Below are positions 35,526-45,108 of a stretch of 64,000 bases of DNA, one piece after another. Below the pieces are notes generated by a model. It was not told the DNA's origin and did not search any database. It saw nothing but the letters and a program-made list of their open reading frames with translations. Numbering within the stretch: position 1 is the first letter of the stretch; every line of letters starts with the position of its first letter. Source of the stretch: Streptomyces sp. NBC_00775 (lineage in GTDB: Bacteria > Actinomycetota > Actinomycetes > Streptomycetales > Streptomycetaceae); the NCBI RefSeq assembly GCF_036347135.1, contig NZ_CP108938.1, positions 9,362,001 to 9,426,000 of the forward strand. The letters are read 5' to 3'. The position numbers were made by a program, and so were the translations under genes.

Positions 35526-36731
35526 ATGTCCCTCAATGCTCCAGCTCGGCCGGGTGCCGGGCACCCGGTCTCCAGGAAGGGCGCCCGAAGGGGCGCGACC
35601 CTCGCGTTCGCCGCGCAAGGGGTGTCCGTCGCAGCCGTGTACACGACGGTCCCCGCTGTCACCGAACACCTGAACCTGGCCCCGCTCCTGACGACCACCC
35701 TCATGGTCGCGGTGGCGCTGATGGCAGGGGGCGGCAGCTTCCTGGGTCTGGCCGCGATCCGACGCGCCGGTCCCGTCGCCACGATCCGCGGGGCCGTGCT
35801 GACGGCCGCCGCCACGCTGGTGCTGATCGGGTGGGCCGCCGACGAGACGACCGTCATCTGCGCGTACATCCTCTTCGGGCTCGCTGTCGGTGCCCTCGAC
35901 GTCGGGGTCAACGCCCGGGCAGCGGCGATCGAACGCGCCTACGGCCGCAGCATTTTCGGCTCCTTCTACATGGCATGGAGCGTGGGTGGCGCGGTCGCGG
36001 CCCTGCTCACTGCCGGGGCCGCCCGGCTGGAGTGGCCCGTAGCCGTCGGCCTGAGCGTTCAGGCATGCACCGTGCTGCTCCTCGCCGTCTGCATACGCAC
36101 GCACGCTCTCCCCTCCTCCTCCGCGGGACCGCCGGACACCGTCGCGCAGCTGCCGCTGGGGCGCCGCCTGTGGACCCGGCTCATCCCGTTCGGCCTGGTA
36201 CTCCTCGTCGTCTACGTCGTCGACTCCACCGTCTCGGCCTGGTCGGCGGTCTACCTGCGCCAGACCCTCGCCGCGTCCCTCACCGTCGCGCCGCTGGCGT
36301 ACGCGGCCTACCAGGCCGGCACAGTCGTCGGCCGCGCCGCCACCGACCGCCTCGTGCAACGGTTCGGAGCGGTCGCCGTCGTCCGCACCGCGGCCCTGCT
36401 GGTCGCGGGCGCCCTGGCAGGCATGGCCGCAGCGCCGAGCTGGCCGTTCGCCGTTCTCGCGGCCGGGGCGGTGGGCCTGGGAGCGTCCGTCCTGGCTCCG
36501 CTGTGTCTGGCCTCCGCCGCGCGGCTGCGTCCCGCTGCCTCGGAGGCGGTCCTGGCACGCCTGAACCTCTTCAACTACGTCGGCGTCATCACCGGTGGCG
36601 CGGTGAGCGGACTCCTCGGCTCCACCGGCCAGTTCCGTCTCGCCTACGCGGCACCGGCCGCCCTGGCGGTTCTTCTCCTGGTCGCCGCCCGCCATTTCAG
36701 TGCGGGTCGTGGCCGCTTGTCCGGCCTGTAG
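35526..36731 (+). CDS. MFS transporter
   Basis: 401 residues, about 12 membrane segments. It matches the MFS group with GALDVGVNARAAAIERAYGRSIFGSFYMAWSVGG (around residues 123-157), seen in sugar/fucose-permease-like and efflux carriers of actinomycetes. It diverges from the AraC regulator. The 180-base gap between them has no clear operator. Substrate not readable. Confidence 0.83.
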   Translation: MSLNAPARPGAGHPVSRKGARRGATLAFAAQGVSVAAVYTTVPAVTEHLNLAPLLTTTLMVAVALMAGGGSFLGLAAIRRAGPVATIRGAVLTAAATLVLIGWAADETTVICAYILFGLAVGALDVGVNARAAAIERAYGRSIFGSFYMAWSVGGAVAALLTAGAARLEWPVAVGLSVQACTVLLLAVCIRTHALPSSSAGPPDTVAQLPLGRRLWTRLIPFGLVLLVVYVVDSTVSAWSAVYLRQTLAASLTVAPLAYAAYQAGTVVGRAATDRLVQRFGAVAVVRTAALLVAGALAGMAAAPSWPFAVLAAGAVGLGASVLAPLCLASAARLRPAASEAVLARLNLFNYVGVITGGAVSGLLGSTGQFRLAYAAPAALAVLLLVAARHFSAGRGRLSGL

Positions 36732-36939
36732 GTCAGCCGTCAGCGGGCGATCTCAGGGTTGGTGAGATGCGTACGTCTCCGCCTCGCGTCGGCCACAGTT
36801 CGACAGAACCCTGCAACGCCCACACCGACGGGGGTCGTAACCGTCCGACACCATTTGGCGCCCAGAGTAGTCACCATGCCCGTCGGTAGCACCTATTGGA
36901 CAATTACCATAAAAGGCGCACAGTCCTAGCCAGGCACGG

Positions 36940-39381
36940 ATGTGCTCGAGGTGGAGAATGCGCGACATCACCTTCCGCGGCGTCGGTGAGTCCCCGGAGC
37001 CCGGGGGCGAAGCGGAAGCCCTGCTGGACGCCCGCGCGCGAGTGGCGGCCTGGGGGCCGGGAGCCCGGAAGATGCTCGGCTACACGGTGCGGGAGATCCT
37101 CGGCCATCGTGCGGACGAGCTCCTCCACGACTCCGCTGATGCGGCGGACATGCTCCAGCGGTGGGACAAGGGCGTTCGTCGGGCGTCCCTGGTGTTGCGG
37201 CAGCGCAGCGGGGAGCCGCTGGAGGCCGAGGTCTGGGTGCGCTCCCTCACCTCCGTCAATGGTGAACGTCAGTGGCTCGTTCAGGCGGTTGGCGCGGAGG
37301 TGTTCCGCACATACGAGTTCGGGCGTGCCCTGTTGAAGGGACTGTTCACCGACTCCCCGTTCCACATCGATCTCTTCGACAGGGAGCTTCGGTTCGTCGC
37401 TCAGAACCTCACGGAGCGACGCGCCGGAGTGTTCCGGGGGACCGCGTACTCCGGACACACGATGCGCGAGATGGCCCCGATGGGCCTGCTGGACATCGAT
37501 GCCCTGGAGGCGCGGCAGCGGCGCGTGCTGGAGACCGGCGAGGCCCTCATCGGCACTGAGGTCGTCGGCCACCACATACCCAGTTCGCCGCGCGAGTACG
37601 TGTGGTCCGAGTCCATCCTGCCCCTCAGGAACACGTCCGGGACGGTGGTCGCGCTGGCCCATGTGCTCTCCGACGTGACCCAGCGGGTCCGGTCGCGGGA
37701 GCGGCTGGTGCTGGCGAACGAGGCCGCCACCCGGATCGGCACCACCCTGGACCTCTGGGGCACGGCCCGGGAACTGGCCGAGGTCGCGGTGCCCCACTTT
37801 GCCGACATCTGCCACGTCGACCTACTGGACTCCGTCTTCCCCGGTAGGGAGCCGGCCGGCGACCGGCGGCAGCGTCCCCCGCTGCTCCGCCGGGCCGCAT
37901 GCAGCGGAGCAGCCGAAGACTTGGGTCCGGGCGGGGCCGGGCCGATGGTGGGCGACCACGACGCGCGCGCGACGGCGCCCGGCTCGCCGTTCCTCGACGC
38001 CCTTGCGAAAGGCGAGTCCATCCTCCTTGCGGACGAGCAGCTGCGCACGTGTACCGCCGCAGTCCTCCCACGGCGGTCGCCGGACGGCGGGACGGAAGTC
38101 CATTCCTGGCTTCTCGTCCCCATGCTTGCCCGGGACCTCGCGCTCGGCACCGCCGTCTTCATGCGCTCCCGCAGTCCCCGCCGGTTCGAGCCCGACGACG
38201 TGCTGCTGGCCGAGCAGATCGTGACCCGCGCGGCGGTATGTGTCGACAATGCCAGCCGGTACCACCGGGAGCGGACGACGGCACGGACCCTCCGGCGGAG
38301 TCTGCTCCCCCAGCGGCTGCCGTCGCCGTCGGCGGCGCGGACGGCGTCCCGGTATCTGCCGGCGAGCGAGCACACAGGGCTGGGCGGCGACTGGTTCGAC
38401 GTGATCCCCCTGTCCGGCGCACGGGTGGCGCTCGTGGTGGGCGACGTGGTCGGACACGATCTGCAGTCCGCCGTGACCATGGGCCGCCTGCGCAGCGCCG
38501 TACGCACGCTCGCGGATCTCGATCTGTCCCCCGAAGAGCTCCTCATCCATCTGGATGACCAGATGAACCGCTTCCTCGACGAGCGCGGCGACGAAGGGTC
38601 CCTGGTGACGGGAGCGACCTGTCTGTACGCGGTGTACGACCCGGTGTCGCGCCACTGCCACCTGGCACGCGCTGGTCATCCGCCACCTGCGGTGGTGTCG
38701 GTGGACGGCGGTGTCGACTTCGTCGACCTGCCCGGCGGCCCGCCACTGGGCCTGGGCGGTGTCGTATTCGAAGAGCGTGAGATCACCCTGAGCGATGGGG
38801 ACCTCCTCGTCCTCTACACCGACGGACTGCTGGAATCTCGTGAACAGGATCTCGACACCGGGTTGTCCCGCATGCGGGACACCCTCTCCCGCACTCCTGT
38901 GTCGGCCACTCCGCAGGAGGTGTGCGACACGTTGATCCGTGAACTGCTTCTGCCGGGCCGTCACGACGACGTGGCCGTCCTGGCGGCCCGGATGAGCGGC
39001 CTGGCTCCGGACAGTCATGTCACCTGGGAGATCGAGGCGCAGGAGAAGATGGTCGGCCAGGCGAGGGACCTGACGGCACAGCAGATGGCGTTGTGGGGGC
39101 TGGAGGAGGAGTCGTTCACCACCGAGCTGATCGTCAGTGAGCTGGTGACGAACGCGATGCGCCACGGCGGCGAGCCGATCACGCTCCGCCTCATTTGGGA
39201 CCACAACCTGATCTGCGAGGTGTCGGACGGCAGCAGCACCTCCCCCCACGTGAGGCGGGCCCAGGACACGGACGAGGGCGGACGCGGTCTCTACCTCATC
39301 ACCCAGCTCACGCAGAACTGGGGGACTCGGTACAGCGAACGGGGTAAGACCATCTGGGCCGAGCAGCCACTTCCCAGCTGA
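36940..39381 (+). CDS. PAS-PAS-GAF-SpoIIE phosphatase with anti-sigma-type kinase domain
   Basis: 813 residues from ATG 36940; ATG 36958 behind AGGTGGAG is an alternative. Order: PAS (about 20-115), PAS (125-245), GAF (255-440), a PP2C-type SpoIIE phosphatase (455-680, with GGDWFDVIPL, LVVGDVVGHD, AGHPPPAVV, LYTDGLLESR, GRHDDVAVLA metal motifs) and a HATPase (690-810) with the N box ELVTNAMRHGG. This combines sensor, phosphatase and RsbW-like kinase in one chain. Such proteins reset anti-anti-sigma factors in stress and development signalling. It stands alone. Confidence 0.86.
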   Translation: MCSRWRMRDITFRGVGESPEPGGEAEALLDARARVAAWGPGARKMLGYTVREILGHRADELLHDSADAADMLQRWDKGVRRASLVLRQRSGEPLEAEVWVRSLTSVNGERQWLVQAVGAEVFRTYEFGRALLKGLFTDSPFHIDLFDRELRFVAQNLTERRAGVFRGTAYSGHTMREMAPMGLLDIDALEARQRRVLETGEALIGTEVVGHHIPSSPREYVWSESILPLRNTSGTVVALAHVLSDVTQRVRSRERLVLANEAATRIGTTLDLWGTARELAEVAVPHFADICHVDLLDSVFPGREPAGDRRQRPPLLRRAACSGAAEDLGPGGAGPMVGDHDARATAPGSPFLDALAKGESILLADEQLRTCTAAVLPRRSPDGGTEVHSWLLVPMLARDLALGTAVFMRSRSPRRFEPDDVLLAEQIVTRAAVCVDNASRYHRERTTARTLRRSLLPQRLPSPSAARTASRYLPASEHTGLGGDWFDVIPLSGARVALVVGDVVGHDLQSAVTMGRLRSAVRTLADLDLSPEELLIHLDDQMNRFLDERGDEGSLVTGATCLYAVYDPVSRHCHLARAGHPPPAVVSVDGGVDFVDLPGGPPLGLGGVVFEEREITLSDGDLLVLYTDGLLESREQDLDTGLSRMRDTLSRTPVSATPQEVCDTLIRELLLPGRHDDVAVLAARMSGLAPDSHVTWEIEAQEKMVGQARDLTAQQMALWGLEEESFTTELIVSELVTNAMRHGGEPITLRLIWDHNLICEVSDGSSTSPHVRRAQDTDEGGRGLYLITQLTQNWGTRYSERGKTIWAEQPLPS

Positions 39382-39483
39382 CGGTCGGGCGTGCGCCATC
39401 CTGCCCCTCGCTGTCGCGACGAGAGGCCGATGAGCTCGAAGCTGTTGCCCTCGAAGGGCATGGCTCGTGGAGCGCCGCCGGCT

Positions 39484-40821
39484 TCAAGCGTAGGCGTCCT
39501 CGACGGTGACTCGGCGCACTGTGCGCAGCGTCGACCGGAGGCTGTCCAGGTCGGTCGAGCCCAGAGCGAGGCGGATCGCCTGGGGTGTGTGCGGCGAGGT
39601 GGTGAACGGTTCGGCCGTGGATACCGAGATGTGCTGACGTGCGAGGGTGGCGGTCAGGCGGTCGGCGCGTGCGTCGTCGGGCAGCGGCAGCCAGGTGAAG
39701 TAGGACGAGGGGTGGCCGACGAGTGGTAGGCCTGCCAGCTCCTGTCTGGCGATTGCTTGGCGGGCCTTGGCGTCGTCTCGTTTCTGCGCTTCCAGGTGGT
39801 CCACCGTGCCGTCGTCGAGCCAGCGGCAGGCGATGGCGGTGGTGAGGGCCGGGGTGTTCCAGGTGGTCGCCCGGATCGCGCGTTCGAGAGACGGCACCGT
39901 GGAGGGCGGGGCGACGACGAAGCCGACCCGGAGGCCGGTGGCGATGCTCTTGGACAGTCCGGAGACGTAGACGGTGATGTCCGGCGCGGTCGCTGCCAGC
40001 GGCGGTGGAGGGTTCTCGGCCAGGTAGGCGTAGGAAGCGTCTTCGATGATGAGCGCGCCGTGGTGTCGGGCGATCTCGATCAGGCGGGTGCGGTCGGTTG
40101 CCGGCATGACCCAGCCCAGCGGGTTGTGCAAGGTGGGCATGGTGTAGACCGCGCGCACCGGGCGGGTTACGCACAGCTTCTCCAGGGCGTCGAGATTCGG
40201 TCCGTCGGCGGTTGCGGGGATGGGCGCCAGGTCGAGATGAAAGGCATGCGCGAGCACCTTGAAACCCGGGTAGGTGAGAGCGTCGACCGCGACGACGTCG
40301 CCGGCGTTGAGCATGGCCATGACGGTGATGGCCAGGCCGTGCTGCGCGCCGTTGGCGATGAGGATCCGGTCCGCGTCGGTGGTGATGCCCCGGCGTCTGA
40401 GGTGTCGTGCGATCGAGGCTCTGTCCTGGGGGCGCCCTCGGTGTGGCTGGTAGCGCAGCAGGGTGTCGAGGTCGCCGGAGGTGGCCACCTCTCGCAGCGC
40501 CTGCCGAAGGAGATCGGCCTGCCCGGGCAGCGACGGATAGTTGAAGTTGAGGTCGACCGCGTCCGTGGCGACGACCTGCTGGTCGATGCCGTGGCCGGCG
40601 GGAACCGCGATGTCGCGCACGAACGTGCCGCGGCCCTGTTCGCGGCTCACCAGCCCCATGCTTTCCAGCTCGGCGTACACCCGGGTCGCGGTCACCACGG
40701 CGATGCCCTCACGGGCGGCGAGCCCGCGGTGCGTCGGCAGCCGTACGCCCGCGGCGAGCCGCCCGGTCCGGATGTCGGAGGCGAGCGCGTCGACCAGCGT
40801 TTTGTACCGCGGGGCTGCCAT
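39484..40821 (-). CDS. MocR-type regulator: GntR HTH with aminotransferase domain
   Basis: About 445 residues. An ATG at 40839 is possible, but I prefer 40821 (MAAPRY): TACAAT, a good -10, ends seven bases before it, so the message would be nearly leaderless. The GntR winged helix occupies residues 1-75 (LASDIRTGRLAAGVRLPTHRGLA, VTATRVYAEL). The rest is a type I PLP domain with YTMPTLHNPLG, IIEDASY and the PLP Lys in SGLSKSIATGLRVG. MocR regulators bind PLP or amino compounds and usually control a divergent gene, here a DJ-1 protein, by direct repeats in between. Confidence 0.86.
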   Translation of the reverse strand: MAAPRYKTLVDALASDIRTGRLAAGVRLPTHRGLAAREGIAVVTATRVYAELESMGLVSREQGRGTFVRDIAVPAGHGIDQQVVATDAVDLNFNYPSLPGQADLLRQALREVATSGDLDTLLRYQPHRGRPQDRASIARHLRRRGITTDADRILIANGAQHGLAITVMAMLNAGDVVAVDALTYPGFKVLAHAFHLDLAPIPATADGPNLDALEKLCVTRPVRAVYTMPTLHNPLGWVMPATDRTRLIEIARHHGALIIEDASYAYLAENPPPPLAATAPDITVYVSGLSKSIATGLRVGFVVAPPSTVPSLERAIRATTWNTPALTTAIACRWLDDGTVDHLEAQKRDDAKARQAIARQELAGLPLVGHPSSYFTWLPLPDDARADRLTATLARQHISVSTAEPFTTSPHTPQAIRLALGSTDLDSLRSTLRTVRRVTVEDAYA

Positions 40822-40873
40822 GCACCGGATTGTATCCATGACAATTCTTTGACTGTCCTGTTCGCGGGTCCTT

Positions 40874-40925
40874 ACCGTCGGAACCCACCGTCAGAACCCA
40901 CCGTCAGAACCCACCGTCAAAACCC
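40874..40925. repeat. Four tandem 13-bp repeats, probable MocR operator
   Basis: ACCGTCAGAACCC occurs four times in a row without gaps (40874, 40887, 40900, 40913), the outer copies with one changed base each. It fills the space between the divergent MocR and DJ-1 starts. MocR proteins such as PdxR and GabR are known to bind direct repeats, so this is the likely binding site. Confidence 0.75.
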
Positions 40926-40952
40926 GCCTACCCAGCCGGAAGGACAGCCGCC

Positions 40953-41579
40953 GTGCCGCACATCGCCATCCTCACCTTCGAGGGCTACAACGAGCTCGAC
41001 TCCCTGATCGCGCTCGGTGTGCTCAACCGCATCAAGAACGACGACTGGCGCGTCACCATCGCCACCCCCAGCCCCAAGGTGACGTCGATGAACGGGGTGG
41101 TCATCGAGCAGATGTCCACCCTTGAGGAGGCGTGCGCCGCCGACGCCGTCATCGTGGGCAGTGGCATCGCCACCCGCGAGGTCGTCGAGGACCCGGCGAT
41201 CATGGACATCCTGCGCCGCCTGGACCCCTCGCGCCAGCTCATCGCGGCCCAGTGCTCCGGCGCGCTCGTGCTGGCCAAGCTCGGCCTGCTGGGCGGCATC
41301 CCCGCCTGCACCGACCTGATCACCAAGCCCTGGGTCGTCGCCGCCGGCGTCGAGGTACTCAACCAGCCCTTCTACGCCAAGGACAACATCGCCACCGCCG
41401 GCGGCTGCCTGGCCTCGCACTACCTCGCGGCCTGGATCATCGCCCGCCTCCAGGGCAAGGAGGCCGCCGACGGCGCGCTGCACTATGTCGCCCCGGTCGG
41501 CGAGAAGGAGGAATACATGGAGCGCGCCTGGCGCAACATCACCCCCTACCTGCCGGCTGCCGCACCGGCGCTCGTCTGA
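40953..41579 (+). CDS. DJ-1/PfpI-family protein
   Basis: 208 residues, GTG start after an AAGGA. The fold signature is clear: HIAILTFEGYNELDS with the conserved Glu, and the nucleophile Cys101 in AAQCSGALVLAKLGLL. Family members include isonitrile hydratases, proteases, deglycases and chaperones. The INH-like pattern (GGCLASHYLAAWIIARL) favours isonitrile hydratase-like. A divergent MocR regulator and direct-repeat operator suggest small-molecule-controlled expression. Confidence 0.83.
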   Translation: MPHIAILTFEGYNELDSLIALGVLNRIKNDDWRVTIATPSPKVTSMNGVVIEQMSTLEEACAADAVIVGSGIATREVVEDPAIMDILRRLDPSRQLIAAQCSGALVLAKLGLLGGIPACTDLITKPWVVAAGVEVLNQPFYAKDNIATAGGCLASHYLAAWIIARLQGKEAADGALHYVAPVGEKEEYMERAWRNITPYLPAAAPALV

Positions 41580-41624
41580 ACAACCCGTCGCGAGCAGCGA
41601 CCGGCCAGGCAGCCATGACCGCCG

Positions 41625-42785
41625 GCGGCCGCCTCGACCGGAGGCGGCAGTCTGCCGACCCCGAACGCCACCGAGACCGGCAGCCCGGCCCGGCCGGCGA
41701 GCAGCGGCAGTGCGGCGCCGAGCCCACCGGCGGTAAGGCTCTGCGGCCTGACCCCCTGTGCGAACTGGGCGAGTTCGCGCAGGGCGGTGGCCACCTCGGC
41801 CCGCACCTCCGCAAGCACAGCGCGCAGTTCGTCACCCGCCTCGGTCTCAAGGGCGGCGAGGTGGAGCCCCGCCTGGGCGAGGTGGCGTTGCGCACCCGTG
41901 GCCAGCTCCGCCTCCTGCGCCCGCCGCTGGGCGTCGGCCGCCTCCACGATGCGGCGGCGTGACGCGGCGAGCCCGGCCGTGCGGGCGCGGACTTCCGCCC
42001 TCATCCGCGCGTTGGTGACGGCCAGGCGCAGCGCCGCGGTGGCCCCGTCGACCAGCTTCGGGTCGTCCAGTACCGGGGTCGTGGATGAGTACGGCGACGG
42101 GCTCCCCGTCGTTCTCGACAGCCGTTGCCACCCGTCCTGTGGTGCGCCCGTCGACCTCGAGTCGACGGCCGGTCTCGTCGACGTACGCATGCTGCCACGG
42201 CACCCAGTAACCCAGCGTCAGGCCGGGATCGCCCAAGGCCCGGGCCAGTTGGGCCTGTAGTCCCGCGGTGTCCGTGCGCCGACCGAGCTGCGTGACGAGG
42301 TCGGAGACGGTGGCCTCGGTCCAGCGCCCGTACAGCAGATCCACCGTCAGCCAGATCACCACCAGGCAGACGGCCGCGTCGTAGACCAGCACGACAGCGC
42401 GGTCCGCGCCCCACTCCAGCAGCACGTTGGCGCTGCCCAGGGCCAGCACGCCGGCGAAGACCAGCGCGGCGGCCAGCGCCGACCGCCCTGCCCTCCTGGC
42501 GGGTCCCGACGTCCGGGCGAAGACGTCGTGGGCTGCCGCGACGAAGAGAGCCGACAGTCCCACGGTCAGCCACGGCGTCCGTGCGAAACCCTCGTAGACC
42601 GCCGCCGCATAGGCGGCGAGGACCACGACAGCGGCCGGCCGCCGGTGCAGCCGCCCGATCGGACAGGACAGGTGCAGATGGACCAGCGGTCCCCGGTGGA
42701 GGAACACCAGGCCGGGAAAGACGCTGCCCAGGAACCAGCACGCCCCGGCCATCGCCATGAGCGGGCCGACATGCGCGCGACGACT
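41625..42785 (-). pseudogene. Sensor histidine kinase remnant (membrane and dimerisation part)
   Basis: Reading down from about 42785, one frame has the start of a streptomycete sensor kinase: VGPLMAMAGACWFLG, FLHRGPLVHLHLSCPIGRL, several membrane segments, then GYWVPWQHAYVDETGRRLE. At about 42075 the frame breaks after AVLIHDP and resumes in the next as VLDDPKLVDGATAALRLAV, followed by the dimerisation helices (RAEVATALRELAQFAQGVRPQSL). It stops at PPVEAAA near 41625, just where the ATP-binding domain should begin. Start and kinase domain are lost. It is not functional. Confidence 0.72.
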
Positions 42786-43220
42786 CCCGCACGCCGGCTG
42801 GACCTGGCCGAGGCGGAGCTCGAACAGGCCGTCTCCGAGCTCAGACGGCTGGCGCGCGGACTCCACCCTGTCCTGCTGAAGGAGGCCGGCCTTGCCGTCG
42901 CCCTCGAAGCACTGGGGCAAACCCGAGACCTTCGCATCGATGATGTCCCGCGCGTGCGCTACTCCGACGTCCTGGAATCCACGGTGTACCTGGTGGTGGC
43001 TCGGATGAGCGAGAGCAGGTCAACGAGGGGCTCCGTCGACAGTCGTGACGGACAACTGACCGCCTGCGTCACGGTGAAAGGCCGGCTGCCGGACCTCACC
43101 GACCTTGCCGATCGGATCACCACACTCGAAGGGGAGCTCATCCACCACACCGAACAGGACGAGACTCGGGTGACTGCCCGGCTTCCCCTGCGCAGCACGG
43201 GCCGGCTCACGCGCGGTTGA
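42771..43220 (+). pseudogene. Sensor histidine kinase remnant (kinase end), opposite strand
   Basis: The frame from ATG 42771 reads LEQAVSELRRLARGLHPVLL, a dimerisation helix, then ESTVYLVVAR, the start of a HATPase, and ends with DRITTLEGELIHHTEQDE and RVTARLPL. The N box and much of the ATP lid are missing, so the HATPase cannot be active. It is head to head with the other kinase remnant and meets it at about 42780. I read it as a degraded fragment joined by inversion or deletion. Confidence 0.6.
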
Positions 43221-43266
43221 GCCTCCCGGGATGAACGTCAAGACGTGCAGGCCGCCCAGGTTTCCT

Positions 43267-45108
43267 TCAGGTGTTCCCGTTCCTCGGGATCTGCTGCTCG
43301 AACCAGACGACCTTGCCCCTGCTGAGCCTCGTCGCCCCCCAGCGCAGGGCGAGTTGATCGACGAGGAACAGGCCACGGCCGCCTTCGTCGCCTGGTGCCG
43401 CCCGCCGCATCCGGGGCACCTGCGGCGAGTCGTCGGTCACCTCGCAGCGGAGTACGTCGGTGCGGAGCAGGCGCAAGGCGATGGGGCGTGAGGCGTAGCG
43501 TACGGCGTTCGTCACGACCTCGCTGACCATGAGTTCCGTCGAGTCGAGCAAGGATTCCAGGCCCCAGCGGCGCAGTGCCCTGCGGGTCAGGCGGCGTGCC
43601 TGTCCCGCGGTCAGCGGGTGGGGGTCGAGGTACCAGTATCCGACGCTGTCCGGAGGGAAGCCCTCGAACCGGGCGGTGAGCAGCGCGATGTCGTCGTCCC
43701 GGGCGCCCGGGGCCATGGTCCCCAGGAGCTGGTCGCACAGGAGCTCCAGTGAGGGGGCGGCGTGCCCGTGCAGGGCGGCTTGGAGATGGGTGCGCAGGGC
43801 CTCGATGCCTGTTCCCACGTCCGTGTCGCGGGACTCGACGAGGCCGTCGGTGTACAGCAGCAGGGTCGCTCCGGTGGGCGCGGCCATCTCCACGGATTCG
43901 AAGGCGACGCCGCCGACGCCGATCGGTGCGCCCGGTGGGATGCGCAGCACCTCCGCTTGGCCGTCCGGGTGCAGGAGGACCGCGGGCGGATGGCCGGCGC
44001 TCGCCATGAGCAGCCGGTGCGAGATCGGGTCGTAGATCGCGTAGAGACAGGTCGCGATGTGGTCGCTGCCCAGGCGCAGGGCCTGCTCGTCGAGGTGGTG
44101 CATGACCTCGTCCGGAGGCAGGTCGAGTCCGGCGAGGGTCTGCACGATCGTGCGCAGCTGGCCCATGATCGCGGCCGAGGTCATGGAATGACCCATGACA
44201 TCGCCGACGATCAGCGCCACGCGGTTGCCGGACAGGGGGATCGCGTCGTACCAGTCGCCGCCGACCTGGGCGGTCTTCGAGGCGGGCAGGTAACGGCTGG
44301 CCAGCCGGACGCCGGTGGGCTCGGGCAGTGACGACGGGAGCATGGTGTGCTGCAAGGTGTCCGCCACGGAGGCCTCGTGTCCGTACATCACCGCCTTCTG
44401 GACGCCGATGGCGGTGTGTGTCGCGAGCTGTGAGGCGACGAGCAGGTCGTCACCGGTGAAGGCGAGCCGGTCGGGCCGGCGCAGCAGCACGACGGTGCCT
44501 ACGACGTGGTGGCGGCCGTGCAGCGGGGCGATGATCTGGCTGCGGCCCGGCGGCAGCATCCCTGGCGCCTGCGCCACGGGCCCGAGCAGCTCGGCGACCG
44601 CGAGCGCGACCCCCGGTGTGTCGCCGAACGCCGGCCGCCCGGCCAGGAGCAGCCTGGCGAGGCGGCCGCCCGTGACCGGATGCACGCGCTCGGCGACATC
44701 CGAGCGCAGGGGAAGGCTCTTCAGCCCGGCTGTCCGTGTCCGTTCGGTGTCCGCGAGCTCCGGCGCGCTGTCGATGCTGTGCAGATGCAGGGCGACGGGC
44801 GCGGCCGACTTCTCGTCCCCGACGGGCAGCGGATCCTGCAGATGGATGATGATCGAATCCGCGAACGCGGGAACGGCTGCCCGGCGCAGTTCCCGGAGCG
44901 TCTCGTCCAGGTCCATCCCGCGGGCGATCCGCCGAGTCGCCACGTCGAGATACCGAAGCCGGTCGGTCTGCGGCCCGGTGCTGCCTGTCACCGCGTCCTG
45001 TCGTCCACGGCGGCCGGGGGAGGGGTGCCCGTGGTGCTCCGTCACGCCTTTCGTTCCATCCAGTCGTGTCACAGGTCCGCCCGTGCCGGCTCGCGCGTTC
45101 TCAGTCAC
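43267..45108 (-). CDS. GAF-SpoIIE phosphatase with anti-sigma-type kinase domain
   Basis: 613 residues from GTG 45108, overlapping the methyltransferase stop by eight bases. Domains: GAF-like (about 55-235), SpoIIE phosphatase (250-470: GGDWYDAIPL, LIVGDVMGH, SAGHPPAVL, LYTDGLVESR, ARDDDIALL) and a HATPase (485-610) with EVVTNAVRYAS and DEGGRGLFLVDQL. It resembles the gene at 36940 without its PAS domains. It likely tunes an anti-anti-sigma switch. The join to a methyltransferase gene is unusual. Confidence 0.85.
   Translation of the reverse strand: MTENARAGTGGPVTRLDGTKGVTEHHGHPSPGRRGRQDAVTGSTGPQTDRLRYLDVATRRIARGMDLDETLRELRRAAVPAFADSIIIHLQDPLPVGDEKSAAPVALHLHSIDSAPELADTERTRTAGLKSLPLRSDVAERVHPVTGGRLARLLLAGRPAFGDTPGVALAVAELLGPVAQAPGMLPPGRSQIIAPLHGRHHVVGTVVLLRRPDRLAFTGDDLLVASQLATHTAIGVQKAVMYGHEASVADTLQHTMLPSSLPEPTGVRLASRYLPASKTAQVGGDWYDAIPLSGNRVALIVGDVMGHSMTSAAIMGQLRTIVQTLAGLDLPPDEVMHHLDEQALRLGSDHIATCLYAIYDPISHRLLMASAGHPPAVLLHPDGQAEVLRIPPGAPIGVGGVAFESVEMAAPTGATLLLYTDGLVESRDTDVGTGIEALRTHLQAALHGHAAPSLELLCDQLLGTMAPGARDDDIALLTARFEGFPPDSVGYWYLDPHPLTAGQARRLTRRALRRWGLESLLDSTELMVSEVVTNAVRYASRPIALRLLRTDVLRCEVTDDSPQVPRMRRAAPGDEGGRGLFLVDQLALRWGATRLSRGKVVWFEQQIPRNGNT

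Noticed and set aside
36753..36971. 72-residue minus-strand ORF with six Cys
   Set aside because: The Cys spacing matches no zinc or WhiB pattern I know, and it overlaps the start and promoter region of the PAS-SpoIIE gene. I could not support it as a gene.
40874..40925. Tandem repeats as a CRISPR array
   Set aside because: The 13-bp units have no spacers and no cas genes are present; an operator explains them better.
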